64,000 nucleotides of DNA, from the NCBI GenBank assembly GCA_900553465.1, contig USDT01000006.1, positions 21,527 through 85,526 on the forward strand. The letters are read 5' to 3'. Position 1 is the stretch's first letter. Every line of letters begins with the position of its first letter. Under the pieces are notes generated by a model that was given only the letters and a program-made list of their open reading frames with translations, did no database searches and had not been told where the DNA came from. This document shows positions 9,768-19,247 of this stretch, one piece after another. Origin of the DNA: an uncultured Prevotella sp. (GTDB taxonomy: Bacteria > Bacteroidota > Bacteroidia > Bacteroidales > Bacteroidaceae). Position numbers and translations under genes: made by a program.

Positions 9768-9857
9768 CACCGCAATACATGCAAAGGCATATAATGCCTG
9801 ACGCAGGACATGCAGAGCAAAAGCAACAACAAACCCAAAAATAACACTCTTAAAACA

Positions 9858-12047
9858 ATGGCAAACTTAAGATTTGAGGTTGTGGCCGAGGCTTTCAAGA
9901 AGAAACCACAGGAAGTCGTCACACCGGCCGAACGTCCGTCGGAGTATTTCGGAAAATACGTGTTCAACCGCGCCAAGATGTACAAATACCTGCCGCGCGA
10001 CGTTTATGAACAGCTCGTTGATGTAATGGACAACGGCACACGACTCGACCGTTCCATTGCCGACGCCGTGGCCAAAGGCATGAAACAATGGGCCGTGGAA
10101 AACGGAGTGACACACTACACACACTGGTTCCAGCCGCTCACGGAAGGCACAGCCGAGAAACACGACGCCTTCATCGAGCACGACGGCAAAGGCGGAATGA
10201 TAGAAGAATTCTCCGGCAAGCTGCTCATGCAGCAGGAACCTGACGCCAGTTCTTTCCCGAGCGGAGGAATACGCAACACCTTCGAAGCGCGAGGCTATTC
10301 GGCATGGGACCCGACCTCGCCCGTATTCATCATCGACGACACGCTCTGCATTCCCACAATCTTCATCTCATACACAGGCGAGGCCCTCGACTACAAGGCT
10401 CCGCTGCTGCGCGCACTCCATGCCGTAGGCACGGCAGCACTGTCTGTCAGCCAGTATTTCTATCCCGACGTGCGCAAGGTGTCGTGCAATCTGGGATGGG
10501 AGCAGGAGTATTTCCTCGTTGACGAAGGACTCTACTCCACACGCCCCGACCTGCTGCTCACAGGCCGCACACTCATGGGCCACGACTCTGCAAAGAACCA
10601 GCAGATGGACGACCACTACTTCGGAACAATTCCGGAACGCGTGCAGGCCTTCATGAAAGATCTCGAAATACAAGCCCTCGAACTCGGCATACCGTGCAAG
10701 ACACGCCACAACGAGGTGGCGCCAAACCAGTTTGAGCTGGCCCCGATATACGAGGAGTGCAATCTGGCAGTGGACCACAACATGCTGCTCATGTCGCTTA
10801 TGAAGAAGGTGGCACGCCGTCACAGCTTCAGAGTGCTGCTCCACGAGAAGCCGTACGCAGGCATCAACGGTTCGGGCAAGCACAACAACTGGAGCCTCAC
10901 CACGGACACGGGCATACTGCTCCACGCACCCGGCAAGACACCTGAGGACAACCTGCGCTTCGTGGTGTTCATCGTCGAGACGCTCATGGCCGTATACAAG
11001 CACAACGGACTGCTCAAGGCCAGCATCATGAGCGCCACCAATGCCCACCGTCTGGGCGCCAACGAGGCTCCGCCAGCCATCATATCATCCTTCCTCGGCC
11101 ACCAGCTCAGCCATCTGCTCGAGCACATAGAGCACGCCGACAAGGAGACTCTCTTCAACGTGGCAGGCAAACAGGGACTGAAACTCGACATACCTGAGAT
11201 TCCGGAACTGCTCATCGACAACACCGACCGCAACCGTACATCACCGTTCGCATTCACCGGCAACCGCTTCGAATTCCGCGCCGTAGGCTCTGAGGCCAAC
11301 TGTGCAAGCGCCATGATTGTGCTCAACTCGGCAGTGGCCGAAGCGCTCAACAACTTCAAGCAGCGCGTGGACGAGCTCATAGCCAAGGGTGAGGACAAGA
11401 TGAGTGCCATCATCGACGTGGTGAGAGCCGACGTGAAGACATGCAAACCTATCATATTCGAAGGCAACGGCTACTCCGACGAGTGGAAAGAAGAAGCCGC
11501 ACAGCGCGGACTCGACTGCGAGACTTCGTGTCCGGTTGTATTCGACCGCTACCTCGACGAGGACAGCATCAGCATGTTCGAGAATCTCAACGTGATGAAG
11601 CGCAAGGAGCTTGAGGCACGCAACGAAGTGAAATGGGAGACCTACACCAAGCGCATACAGATTGAGGCGAGAGTGATGGGCGACCTCACCATGAACCATA
11701 TCATACCTGTGTGCACGCACTATCAGAGCCAGCTGGCAAAGAACGTGCAGAGCATGTACGACATATTCCCTGCCAACAAGGCCGACGAACTGACATCGCG
11801 CAACAAGAAGATAATAGAGGAAATAGCACAGCGCACACAGATAATAGAGACCGGCGTGGAAGAACTCGTAGAGGCACGCAAGGTGGCAAACAGGATAGAG
11901 AGCTGCCGCGAGAAGGCCATTGCCTATCACGACACCGTGGCTCCGAAACTCGAATCAATACGCCACCACATCGACAAGCTCGAGCTCATCGTATCTGACG
12001 AACTGTGGACTCTGCCGAAATATCGCGAGCTGCTGTTCATCAAATAA
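9858..12047 (+). CDS. glnA: Glutamine synthetase type III
   Basis: 729 residues, the size of GSIII (also named glnN), far longer than the 470-residue type I enzyme. It makes glutamine from glutamate, ammonia and ATP. The ATG at 9858 follows the ORF's upstream ATG by 16 codons and gives the family N-terminus MANLRFEVVAEAFKKKPQE. Recognisable blocks are the GSIII region FSGKLLMQQEPDASSFPSGGIR, the catalytic glutamine-synthetase segments NLGWEQEYFLVD, ETRHNEVAPNQFELAP-type sequence and NGSGKHNNWSL. The C-terminal 150 residues are a helical domain specific to type III. It is monocistronic, with its own promoter and a strong terminator. Confidence 0.96.
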   Translation: MANLRFEVVAEAFKKKPQEVVTPAERPSEYFGKYVFNRAKMYKYLPRDVYEQLVDVMDNGTRLDRSIADAVAKGMKQWAVENGVTHYTHWFQPLTEGTAEKHDAFIEHDGKGGMIEEFSGKLLMQQEPDASSFPSGGIRNTFEARGYSAWDPTSPVFIIDDTLCIPTIFISYTGEALDYKAPLLRALHAVGTAALSVSQYFYPDVRKVSCNLGWEQEYFLVDEGLYSTRPDLLLTGRTLMGHDSAKNQQMDDHYFGTIPERVQAFMKDLEIQALELGIPCKTRHNEVAPNQFELAPIYEECNLAVDHNMLLMSLMKKVARRHSFRVLLHEKPYAGINGSGKHNNWSLTTDTGILLHAPGKTPEDNLRFVVFIVETLMAVYKHNGLLKASIMSATNAHRLGANEAPPAIISSFLGHQLSHLLEHIEHADKETLFNVAGKQGLKLDIPEIPELLIDNTDRNRTSPFAFTGNRFEFRAVGSEANCASAMIVLNSAVAEALNNFKQRVDELIAKGEDKMSAIIDVVRADVKTCKPIIFEGNGYSDEWKEEAAQRGLDCETSCPVVFDRYLDEDSISMFENLNVMKRKELEARNEVKWETYTKRIQIEARVMGDLTMNHIIPVCTHYQSQLAKNVQSMYDIFPANKADELTSRNKKIIEEIAQRTQIIETGVEELVEARKVANRIESCREKAIAYHDTVAPKLESIRHHIDKLELIVSDELWTLPKYRELLFIK

Positions 12048-12077
12048 TCTCTGACTGAATAAGAATATCATACACCC

Positions 12078-12120
12078 GACGCTTTCCGCGGCCGTAAAAA
12101 GCCGTGGAGAGCGTCTTTTT
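12078..12120 (+). terminator. Intrinsic terminator of glutamine synthetase
   Basis: A 15-bp stem with two G-U pairs (12078-12092 with 12101-12115), an 8-base loop and a TTTTT run at 12116-12120, 30 bp past the stop codon. Confidence 0.92.
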
Positions 12121-12392
12121 CATGTCCGCATGCCACACTGCGGGAAGCATGGAATACGCATCTTCACGAACCGTCGCACCACCGTCAGGAAGGCTTTACC
12201 GTAAGAATGAATATTTATGCAAAACCCCGAGGCTGATGAATATTTATGCAACGTCAACTTCACGAGAATCTAATATTTGCGGGCAACAGCTCCTTCGGTC
12301 GCGTACAGCCAATTCTCAGAGACTTTACGTAACTCTTTATCAATCAGAGCTATACGTCTTTTCGTCATTCAATTAAGATTTTCCGGCTGTGC

Positions 12393-12502
12393 GAAAGAGT
12401 CTGTTTCGGCACTCAATAGAGCCCGTATCAGGGCCTGATATCGCATATATCGGCATGCAAATAGAACTGTTTCATAAGCTGATAAAGCCTTTATTGCAAA
12501 CC
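12393..12502. repeat. 22-bp tandem array, 5 units
   Basis: Units begin at 12393, 12415, 12437, 12459 and 12481; a sixth at 12503 is barely recognisable. Each begins GAAA or GATA-like, has a GCCT/GCCC-like core and continues with a TTTC/TATC segment. Units abut with no spacer. The same family is at 19678, 28457, 40406, 52374 and 63330. Confidence 0.75.
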
Positions 12503-12709
12503 GACGTTCAAAAATAGGGATCGCAGACCAGAATTTCCCGACCCATGAAAATGCGGAAGAGCCTTTCCGGTTCGCGTATTAACATTTATTCACTTCTATT
12601 TTACGAAAAATTTTTGTCAAAAAAAAGTCAAGCCGGAATTGTATATTTATGCAGTTCAAGACAATTTTACGCCACTTTGGCACACGCCCGATAAAAACTC
12701 AGGCGACAA

Positions 12710-12741
12710 TTTGCCGTTGTTCCGACGAATTTATATATTTG
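12710..12741 (+). promoter_or_regulatory. Promoter of the HAD hydrolase gene
   Basis: TTTG at 12710-12713, a 20-bp spacer and TATATTTG at 12734-12741, a canonical Bacteroidota promoter, 61 bp upstream of the ATG at 12803. Confidence 0.8.
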
Positions 12742-12802
12742 CATAATCATAACCACATGGTTATCAGTTATTCATAGAAACACAATCCACAACCATACAC
12801 AC

Positions 12803-13426
12803 ATGGCACAGATAAAGAACATCGTATTCGACTTCGGAGGCGTGCTTGTCGACTGGAACAGCCGCTACTACTACCGCAGCTACTTCAACGACGACGAGCG
12901 CATGGAGTATTTCCTCGCCAACATATGCACCGACGCATGGAACCTTGAGAACGACCGCGGACGCACCTACGCCGAGGGCGTGGCACAGCTTGCGGCACTC
13001 CACCCCGAGTTTCGCGAGGCCATAGAGATGTTTCCCGTGCACTGGGGCGAGATGCTCCGTTGCGAAAAGCCCGAGAGCGTGGCCCTGCTGCGCAGTCTGA
13101 AGGACGAGGGCTACCATCTGTACGGACTCACCAACTGGTCGGCGGAGAACATACACGTGGCCTTTGAGCGCTTCGACTTCCTCTCGCTTCTCGAAGGCAC
13201 TGTGGTATCGGGCATTGAGAAAGAAGTGAAACCCGAACCGCAGATATACCGCATACTGCTCGACCGCTACTCGCTGAAGCCGGAAGAGTCGGTGTTCATC
13301 GACGACAAGGAGGCCAACGTGGCAACGGCCCGCGAGCTGGGAATGCACGGCATAGTGTTCACAAGTGCCGACGACACACGCCGGCAGCTCGACGTTCTCA
13401 CTGGCACCGCATCATCAGACCGCTGA
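12803..13426 (+). CDS. HAD-superfamily hydrolase (subfamily IA, YihX-like)
   Basis: 207 residues. Motif I is FDFGGVLVDWN near residue 10, with the aspartate nucleophile; motif II is the YGLTNWSAE region (Thr/Ser), motif III the KPEPQIYR lysine, and motif IV FIDDKEANVATARELG. The cap is the small helical type between motif I and II. The closest recognisable group is the YihX/glucose-1-phosphate phosphatase branch, so it is probably a small-molecule phosphatase, but the substrate cannot be read from sequence. It has its own promoter and stands alone, 205 bp before the next gene. Confidence 0.85.
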   Translation: MAQIKNIVFDFGGVLVDWNSRYYYRSYFNDDERMEYFLANICTDAWNLENDRGRTYAEGVAQLAALHPEFREAIEMFPVHWGEMLRCEKPESVALLRSLKDEGYHLYGLTNWSAENIHVAFERFDFLSLLEGTVVSGIEKEVKPEPQIYRILLDRYSLKPEESVFIDDKEANVATARELGMHGIVFTSADDTRRQLDVLTGTASSDR

Positions 13427-13606
13427 CAGCAGCCCCACTCCACACGCCGCAACCGCCACAACGGCTGCGGCACATCCCATGACACACATGCCGCACCGAC
13501 CTGCGCAAAGCCCGCACCGGGACACACCGCCGGCGGCATACAGACCACTCACCGGCAAAAAGGATAATCGCAGAAACCTTTATTTCCGTATTTCGCAATT
13601 TTGATG

Positions 13607-13614
13607 TAACTTTG
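13607..13614 (+). promoter_or_regulatory. -7 promoter element for the phosphoethanolamine-transferase-like gene
   Basis: TAACTTTG lies 16 bp upstream of the ATG at 13631, which would give a very short leader. No exact TTTG is seen at -33. Confidence 0.55.
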
Positions 13615-13630
13615 CCAAAAATTCTATAAC

Positions 13631-15475
13631 ATGCAGAAAGTTGTGAAAGCACTGTGCGACGCGCTGTCACTGGCTGTCAGACCGATAAGCGCCAACGCGT
13701 CATTCTTCTTTTTCATGTATGCACTCGGATGCGTAAGCTCATGGGCAGTGCTGCCCGACAGCCGCGGTGCGAAGGTTTACGACAATCTTTATCTCGAACT
13801 GTTGCTCGACACCTATGTGGTGTGCATCGTGCTCGCGTTGCTGCCGCTTGTCGTCAGACGATGGGCCAGAGGCATACTCTATGCGGTGCTTTATACCACG
13901 TCGCTCGTCGACGTCTACTGCTTCGTGAAGTTCCAGTCCACGCTCACGCCCTCCATGCTCATGCTCGTAGGCGAGACCGATCCGCGCGAGGCAGGCGAGT
14001 TTCTGCGCTCATGCGTCTCGCCGGGAGTCATCACAAGCAGCGTGGGATGGGTGCTCATGCTCATCATCGTGCACGTGCTCACGGCTCTGCGGCTGAAGTT
14101 TCCGCACATCATACCCCACCGTCTGGAGCAACGTCTCTGCAATGCTGGCCGGGCTGTGGCTGCGTTCGCATCCCGAACAGCGACAAAGGCTGTGGCCGGA
14201 CTGGTCATTATAATAATGGTGATATGGGCAGCCGACGTGTCGGCCGACAACAAGCAGGCCACATGGAAACTCATGAGCGGCACCAACATTGGCGAGGTGG
14301 AGCACACGCTCACCGAGAAAGACCACGCCCAGCTCTATCTGCCGGCCTACCGTCTGATGTTCAGCGTGTATGCAAACTCGCTTGCTGCAAAGCAGATAGA
14401 CAAGCTCATAGCTGGAATAGATGACGTGAAGGTGGACAGCTGCTCATACAGCAGTCCGACCATTGTGCTCATCATAGGCGAGAGCTACAGCCGCCACCAC
14501 TCCGCAATGTACGGCTACACCATGCCCACAACACCGCGGCAGCAGAAGCTCGAACGCCAGGGGCGGCTCGTGAAATTCACCGATGTGGTGTCGCCCCACA
14601 ACCTTACGAGCTTCGTGTTCAAGAGCATTTTCTCCACACGCGTTGAGGGACAGAAGGGCGAATGGTGCGACTATCCGTTGTTCACCGAGGTGTTCCGCAA
14701 GGCTGGTTACCACGTGACGTTCCTCACCAATCAGTTCCTGCCCAAGGCACGCGAGGCCGTTTATGACTTCAGCGGCGGATTCTTCCTCAACAACCCGACA
14801 CTCAGCGCCGCACAGTTCGACACGCGCAACGACAGGTTGCACACCTACGACGAAGGCCTGCTCGAGGATTATGACGAGCTGAAAGGACAGGGAGGAGACA
14901 ACAATCTCATTATATTCCATCTCATAGGACAGCACGTGAGCTACCGCCAGCGCAGTCCGAAGGACCGCAAACACTTCAAGGGCGACGACTACACCGAGCT
15001 GAAACCCAACCTCAACGCAAGGGAACGGCGCATCCTGGCCGACTATGACAACGCCGTATTATACAACGATTCGGTGGTTGACAGGATTGTGGACAGATTC
15101 GCACACGAGGATGCCATCGTCATCTACATGCCTGATCACGGCGAGGAATGTTACGAAGGCGACATGCACTTCTTCTGCCGCATGCACTCGGCGGAGATAG
15201 ATGCGCGTCTGGCCCACGCCGAATTTGACATACCGTTCTGGATATGGTGCTCGCCCAAATACGCACGCCGCCGGCCGGAGGTGCTCAAGGCGATGGTGGA
15301 GGCACGCAGACGCCGCTTCATGACCGACGCCGTGCCGCATCTGCTCATGGGGCTGGCGGGCATTTCGGCTCCGTGCTACGAACCGAAGTACGACCTTCTT
15401 TCGCCCGACTATGACGAGACAAGGCCGCGACTGCTCAAGGGCACTACCGACTACGACAAGCTCGAAGGAATATGA
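13631..15475 (+). CDS. Phosphoethanolamine-transferase-like membrane sulfatase-fold enzyme
   Basis: 614 residues. Five hydrophobic segments fill the first ~220 residues, then a periplasmic alkaline-phosphatase-superfamily domain begins. The nucleophile motif is IIGESYSRHHSAMYGY with Gly283-Glu284-Ser285; a serine stands where EptA-type enzymes have threonine, as is common in Bacteroidota members. The metal motif MPDHGEECYEGD is near residue 500. These enzymes move phosphoethanolamine from phosphatidylethanolamine to lipid A or a glycan at the outer face of the inner membrane. It opens a same-direction run of envelope genes, 70 bp before an acyltransferase. The acceptor is not predictable; lipid A is the default guess. 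Confidence 0.82.
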   Translation: MQKVVKALCDALSLAVRPISANASFFFFMYALGCVSSWAVLPDSRGAKVYDNLYLELLLDTYVVCIVLALLPLVVRRWARGILYAVLYTTSLVDVYCFVKFQSTLTPSMLMLVGETDPREAGEFLRSCVSPGVITSSVGWVLMLIIVHVLTALRLKFPHIIPHRLEQRLCNAGRAVAAFASRTATKAVAGLVIIIMVIWAADVSADNKQATWKLMSGTNIGEVEHTLTEKDHAQLYLPAYRLMFSVYANSLAAKQIDKLIAGIDDVKVDSCSYSSPTIVLIIGESYSRHHSAMYGYTMPTTPRQQKLERQGRLVKFTDVVSPHNLTSFVFKSIFSTRVEGQKGEWCDYPLFTEVFRKAGYHVTFLTNQFLPKAREAVYDFSGGFFLNNPTLSAAQFDTRNDRLHTYDEGLLEDYDELKGQGGDNNLIIFHLIGQHVSYRQRSPKDRKHFKGDDYTELKPNLNARERRILADYDNAVLYNDSVVDRIVDRFAHEDAIVIYMPDHGEECYEGDMHFFCRMHSAEIDARLAHAEFDIPFWIWCSPKYARRRPEVLKAMVEARRRRFMTDAVPHLLMGLAGISAPCYEPKYDLLSPDYDETRPRLLKGTTDYDKLEGI

Positions 15476-15545
15476 AAAGACCGCTGTGGCGTGCCGCCGA
15501 TGACAACGCGACACACTAACACGCACATATAACAACACACCGAAT

Positions 15546-16598
15546 ATGCTGAAAATAAACAACGACCAACTGCTTTCGCGCGCCGAATGCTCGGCCCTCA
15601 GGGCCATAGCCATAGCGGGCATAGTGCTCCACAACTACTGCCACTGGCTGGGATTTGCCGTGAAGGAGAATGAATACACATTTGACAAAGGACGCAGCAT
15701 GGGCCTTATGCAGGCGCTGCTCGAGCCCGACCTTAATCTGCCGGTGCACCTTCTGTCGTTCTTCGGACACTACGGCGTGCCGGTGTTCCTGTTTCTCAGT
15801 GCCTACGGACTTGTGGCAAAATATGAGCATACACCGCATGTGCCTGTGCCGGACAGGGTTTCGTTCATGCGCACACACTTCCGCAAACTGTTCGACATGA
15901 TGATTGTGGGCTTCGCAATATTCATCATGGTGGATGCCATAACGCCGGGTGCCCACCGCTATGCCGTGCCCGACATCATCGGCCAGATGCTCCTGCTCAA
16001 CAACCTCATGCCCAATCCTGACAAAGTGATATGGCCTGGTCCCTACTGGTTTTTCGGTCTGATGCTACAGATTTATGCGGTCTACATACTGCTGCTAAGG
16101 CGCAAGGGCTGGCAGACGGCAGTGGCAGTAGTGGCTGTATGCTGGGCGTTGCAGGTGGGATGCGACCCTCAGGGCGAAACGCTCAACCGTCTGCGCTACA
16201 ACTTCATAGGCAGTATGCTGCCATTCTGCGCCGGACTGCTCTACGCAAGATACGGCCGGCCGATGTCGCACGCGTTCTGGGCCGGCACGACAATCATATC
16301 ATACATAGCCGTGATACTGTTCGGTCTGAACTTCCACACATGGCTGTGGGCACCGCTGTTCGTATGCTCCGCCGCTGTGGGAACAGTGAAGCTGCTGCCC
16401 GTATATGCCAACATCAAACTCTCGCATCTGGGCAAACTCTCGGCAGCAATGTTCGTCATACATCCCGTTGCACGCAAGATATTCATCGGCATAAGCCGCC
16501 GTGGCGATGTGTACACGGGTCTGCTGCTCTACATCATAGCCTGCGTGGCACTGGCATGGGCCACAAGGATTATAATAAACAAGGTGAAAACACGCTGA
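15546..16598 (+). CDS. Acyltransferase 3 family membrane protein
   Basis: 350 residues with about ten hydrophobic helices. The N-terminal helix carries the family hallmark ALRAIAIAGIVLHNYCHW, in which His is the catalytic histidine of acyltransferase-3 (OafA/NolL-type) proteins, and the next segment has VPVFLFLSAYGLVAKYE. Such proteins O-acetylate surface sugars, taking acetyl groups across the inner membrane. It lies between the phosphoethanolamine-transferase-like gene and a second acyltransferase 40 bp downstream, so the pair probably modifies the same or related envelope glycan. The acceptor is unknown. Confidence 0.85.
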   Translation: MLKINNDQLLSRAECSALRAIAIAGIVLHNYCHWLGFAVKENEYTFDKGRSMGLMQALLEPDLNLPVHLLSFFGHYGVPVFLFLSAYGLVAKYEHTPHVPVPDRVSFMRTHFRKLFDMMIVGFAIFIMVDAITPGAHRYAVPDIIGQMLLLNNLMPNPDKVIWPGPYWFFGLMLQIYAVYILLLRRKGWQTAVAVVAVCWALQVGCDPQGETLNRLRYNFIGSMLPFCAGLLYARYGRPMSHAFWAGTTIISYIAVILFGLNFHTWLWAPLFVCSAAVGTVKLLPVYANIKLSHLGKLSAAMFVIHPVARKIFIGISRRGDVYTGLLLYIIACVALAWATRIIINKVKTR

Positions 16599-16638
16599 CG
16601 GAGCATCGTTGCAACGCAGCGTAAAACATATTCTGAAG

Positions 16639-17691
16639 ATGAATTCAAACGCTAACAGTAGTGAAAAGACCACCGGAACGGACGACGGACGCCTGTGTCT
16701 GGCCGACATAAGCCGCTTCAGAGGCGAACTGATGGGACTGGCGATGCTTTTCATCATACTGTTCCACGTGTGGGTGAGACGCGACGATCCTTTCTACGGA
16801 CTGCACCGTTGCGGCAACGTCGGAGTCGACATGTTTCTCTTCCTAAGCGGAGTGGGACTGTGGTTTGCATGGACACGCAATCCGGACACACGCAAGTTCT
16901 ACGCCAGAAGGTTCGCACGCATATTCCCGGCATGGTTCATCATGGCCTGCCTTTTCTACGTGCCCGACTTCCTCGGACGAGGACGCTACAGCAGCAGTGT
17001 GGGCGACCTGATAGGCGACGTCACCATAAATCTGGACTTCTGGATGCACGACGAACTGACGTTCTGGTACATACCGGCAATCATGGTGCTATACATCGCA
17101 GCTCCGCCTTACATGAAACTCATCAGCCGGAGACCCGTTTACCGATGGCTGCCGGTGCTTATGGTGGTGTGGTGTGTCATGGTGCAGTGGGTTACACCCA
17201 TACATTCGGCAGTAGGCCACATCGAGATATTCTGGAGCCGGGTGCCAATCTTCTTCATCGGCATCAATGCCGGACAGCTTGTTATGGAGCGCCGCTGTCT
17301 GCAACGCGGCTCAATGCCGTTGCTGCTCGTGGCTTTTGCCATGACGTTCGGCACATCGCTGTATCTCGAACAGGAACTGCACGGCAAGTTCCCGCTGTTT
17401 GTCGAGCGCATGATATACATTCCGCTGACCTTCACCGCCGTGGTGCTGCTCGCACGACTGCTGGCTCACGCGCCGTCATGGACCAACGCCATGCTACGCA
17501 CGGTAGGCGCACTGAGTCTGGAATGTTATCTCATACACAGCAACTTCGTACTGGTGTACATCCACCAGATGCACATAGGCTACTGGCCGACGTTTCTTCT
17601 CACCACGGCCATAACACTCCCGGCGGCATGGCTTCTGCAACGCATAGCCGCACCAGTGGTGCGCATGCTGCTGCCGGCAAAAGGCAGATAA
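16639..17691 (+). CDS. Second acyltransferase 3 family membrane protein
   Basis: 350 residues counting from the ATG at 16639; an upstream in-frame TTG is less likely. After a polar leader the first helix reads ELMGLAMLFIILFHVWVRR, with the family's catalytic His, and GVDMFLFLSGVGLWFAW follows, the usual acyltransferase-3 second motif. A third conserved patch, YARRFARIFPAWF, is also typical. About ten membrane helices are predicted by eye. It is a diverged paralogue of the preceding gene, and is followed after 34 bp by the UbiA-type gene. Probable O-acetylation of a surface polymer; the substrate is unknown. Confidence 0.85.
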   Translation: MNSNANSSEKTTGTDDGRLCLADISRFRGELMGLAMLFIILFHVWVRRDDPFYGLHRCGNVGVDMFLFLSGVGLWFAWTRNPDTRKFYARRFARIFPAWFIMACLFYVPDFLGRGRYSSSVGDLIGDVTINLDFWMHDELTFWYIPAIMVLYIAAPPYMKLISRRPVYRWLPVLMVVWCVMVQWVTPIHSAVGHIEIFWSRVPIFFIGINAGQLVMERRCLQRGSMPLLLVAFAMTFGTSLYLEQELHGKFPLFVERMIYIPLTFTAVVLLARLLAHAPSWTNAMLRTVGALSLECYLIHSNFVLVYIHQMHIGYWPTFLLTTAITLPAAWLLQRIAAPVVRMLLPAKGR

Positions 17692-17725
17692 CACAACCAA
17701 AACAAAGATAATACATACATAATAT

Positions 17726-18604
17726 ATGAAAGACATATTGAAACTCATCCGTCCGCAGCAATGGATAAAGAACCTGTTTGTCTTTATCCCTATGTTCTTC
17801 AGCAGCGAACTGTTCGACACCGAGGTGCTCATGAACAGCCTTATAATGTTCATAGCATTCTGTTTCACAGCATCGTCGATATACTGCTACAACGACATAG
17901 TGGACGCCGACGATGACCGCAACCACCCGGAGAAGTGCCACAGACCGATAGCCGCAGGCAAGGTGTCGGTGGGAGCGGCATACAGGATAATGGGCGTCAC
18001 GTTCATACTGAGCATCGGCACTGCGCTCACACTGCCAGCTCCGGTGATGCCATCGGCCGTGGCTGTGCTGCTGTTCTATTATGTACTCAACCTCGCCTAT
18101 TGCTCACGGCTCAAGCAGTATGCCATAATCGACGTGTGCATCGTGGCATTCGGATTCGTGCTGCGTATACTCGCAGGCGGCATTGTGGGCGAGATAATGC
18201 TGAGCAAATGGATTGTGCTGATGACGTTCCTGCTCACTCTGTTCCTATCTTTCGCAAAAAGACGCGACGACGTGATACGCATGAACGAGACGGGAGAGGC
18301 TCCGCGGAAGAACACCACGCGCTATAATCTCACTTTCATCAACCAGGCCATCACCATAACGGCATCCGTAACGCTTGTGTGCTACATCATGTACACCGTG
18401 TCGCCGGAAGTGGCCAGACAGTTCGGAACGGAAAATCTGTATCTCACATCGGTGTTCGTGCTGCTGGGACTGCTGCGCTACATACAGATAACAGTGGTGG
18501 ACAAGAGAAGCGGCGACCCGACAAAGGTGATACTGCACGACCGTTTCTCGCAGTTTGTACTTATTGCGTGGGGGCTTACTTTCCTCATAATGATTTATCT
18601 GTAA
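17726..18604 (+). CDS. UbiA-family polyprenyl-phosphate phosphoribosyltransferase
   Basis: 292 residues, an integral membrane protein with eight to nine helices. Motif I is NDIVDADDDRNHPEKCHRPIA near residues 56-76, the NDxxDxxxDRxHPxKxxRPIAAG form that distinguishes 5-phosphoribosyl-1-pyrophosphate:polyprenyl-phosphate transferases (mycobacterial Rv3806c type) from quinone or heme prenyltransferases. The N-terminal RPQQWIKNLFVFIPMFF also fits this group. The second aspartate-rich region is SFAKRRDDVIR. The product would be polyprenyl-phosphoryl-5-phosphoribose at the inner membrane. The next gene, 7 bp away, is a HAD-IB phosphatase that could remove the 5-phosphate, and the third is GtrA. 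Confidence 0.88.
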   Translation: MKDILKLIRPQQWIKNLFVFIPMFFSSELFDTEVLMNSLIMFIAFCFTASSIYCYNDIVDADDDRNHPEKCHRPIAAGKVSVGAAYRIMGVTFILSIGTALTLPAPVMPSAVAVLLFYYVLNLAYCSRLKQYAIIDVCIVAFGFVLRILAGGIVGEIMLSKWIVLMTFLLTLFLSFAKRRDDVIRMNETGEAPRKNTTRYNLTFINQAITITASVTLVCYIMYTVSPEVARQFGTENLYLTSVFVLLGLLRYIQITVVDKRSGDPTKVILHDRFSQFVLIAWGLTFLIMIYL

Positions 18605-18611
18605 GCACTGA

Positions 18612-19247
18612 ATGACATCTGAAAACATTAATCTGAAGGAAACGAAAACGAGAATACACGTATTCGACTTCGACGGAACGATAACGTGCGCCGACTCGCT
18701 CATCGCCTTCATAAGGCATGCACGGGGCAACAGTGCGCTCATCGCCGGACTGCTGCTCTACAGTCCACTGCTCGTAATGATGAAACTGCGGCTCATCGAC
18801 GGAGGCTCCGTGAAGGAGCGACTCTTCGCCCATCTGTTCAAGGGAATGACTGTAGAGGATTTTGAAAAAGCCGGCGCTGACTTCGCAGCCGACCGTACCG
18901 ATACACTCAGACCGGCCGCAATGAAGCACATCGCCGACGTTCTGGCAAAGGGCGAAAAGGTTTATGTAGTGACGGCAAGCATAAGTCAGTGGGTGGAACC
19001 GTTCTTCACCAACCGCTTCGGAGCCGGCCGTGTGATAGTGATATCCACGCAGGCTGAGGTGAAAGGAGGACTCATCACCGGACGATTCGCCACTCCCAAC
19101 TGCTACGGCAAGGAGAAAGTGTGCCGCCTGAAAGCCGTACTGACCGACCGCGACAGCCTTCACATCACGGCCTACGGCGACAGCCGGGGCGACAAAGAAC
19201 TCTTTGATTATGCAGACGAACGATTCTACAAACCATTCGAACAGTAA
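18612..19247 (+). CDS. HAD-IB phosphatase of the polyprenyl-phospho-ribose cassette
   Basis: 211 residues. Motif I is HVFDFDGTITCADSL with the nucleophile aspartate; motif II VVTASISQWVEPF; motif III in the GKEKVCRLKAVL lysine; motif IV AYGDSRGDKELF. This is the SerB/HAD-IB layout with a helical C1 cap. It is 7 bp downstream of the UbiA gene and overlaps GtrA by 38 bp, so it is tightly coupled. HAD and UbiA domains occur fused in single proteins elsewhere, which supports dephosphorylation of polyprenyl-phosphoryl-5-phosphoribose as its job; that specific reaction is inferred from context. Confidence 0.82.
   Translation: MTSENINLKETKTRIHVFDFDGTITCADSLIAFIRHARGNSALIAGLLLYSPLLVMMKLRLIDGGSVKERLFAHLFKGMTVEDFEKAGADFAADRTDTLRPAAMKHIADVLAKGEKVYVVTASISQWVEPFFTNRFGAGRVIVISTQAEVKGGLITGRFATPNCYGKEKVCRLKAVLTDRDSLHITAYGDSRGDKELFDYADERFYKPFEQ

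Larger units (their letters stand above)
12121..12802. other. Long gene-free stretch built of repeat modules
   Basis: No convincing gene. From left to right it holds two identical 14-bp near-palindromes TGAATATTTATGCA (12208-12221 and 12237-12250, 29 bp apart), a region loosely like the head motif seen at 28.35 kb (about 12270-12334), a 22-bp tandem array (12393-12502), an A-tract module (12579-12632) nearly the same as one at 28645-28698, a further related palindrome TGTATATTTATGCA (12640-12653), and the promoter for the HAD gene. The module order matches the 28.3-28.7 kb stretch. Confidence 0.7.

Noticed and set aside
12208..12250. Calling the 14-bp palindromes true ArgR sites
   Set aside because: The sequence resembles ARG boxes, but no arginine gene follows and the 29-bp spacing is unlike the usual adjacent pair; kept only as a finding.
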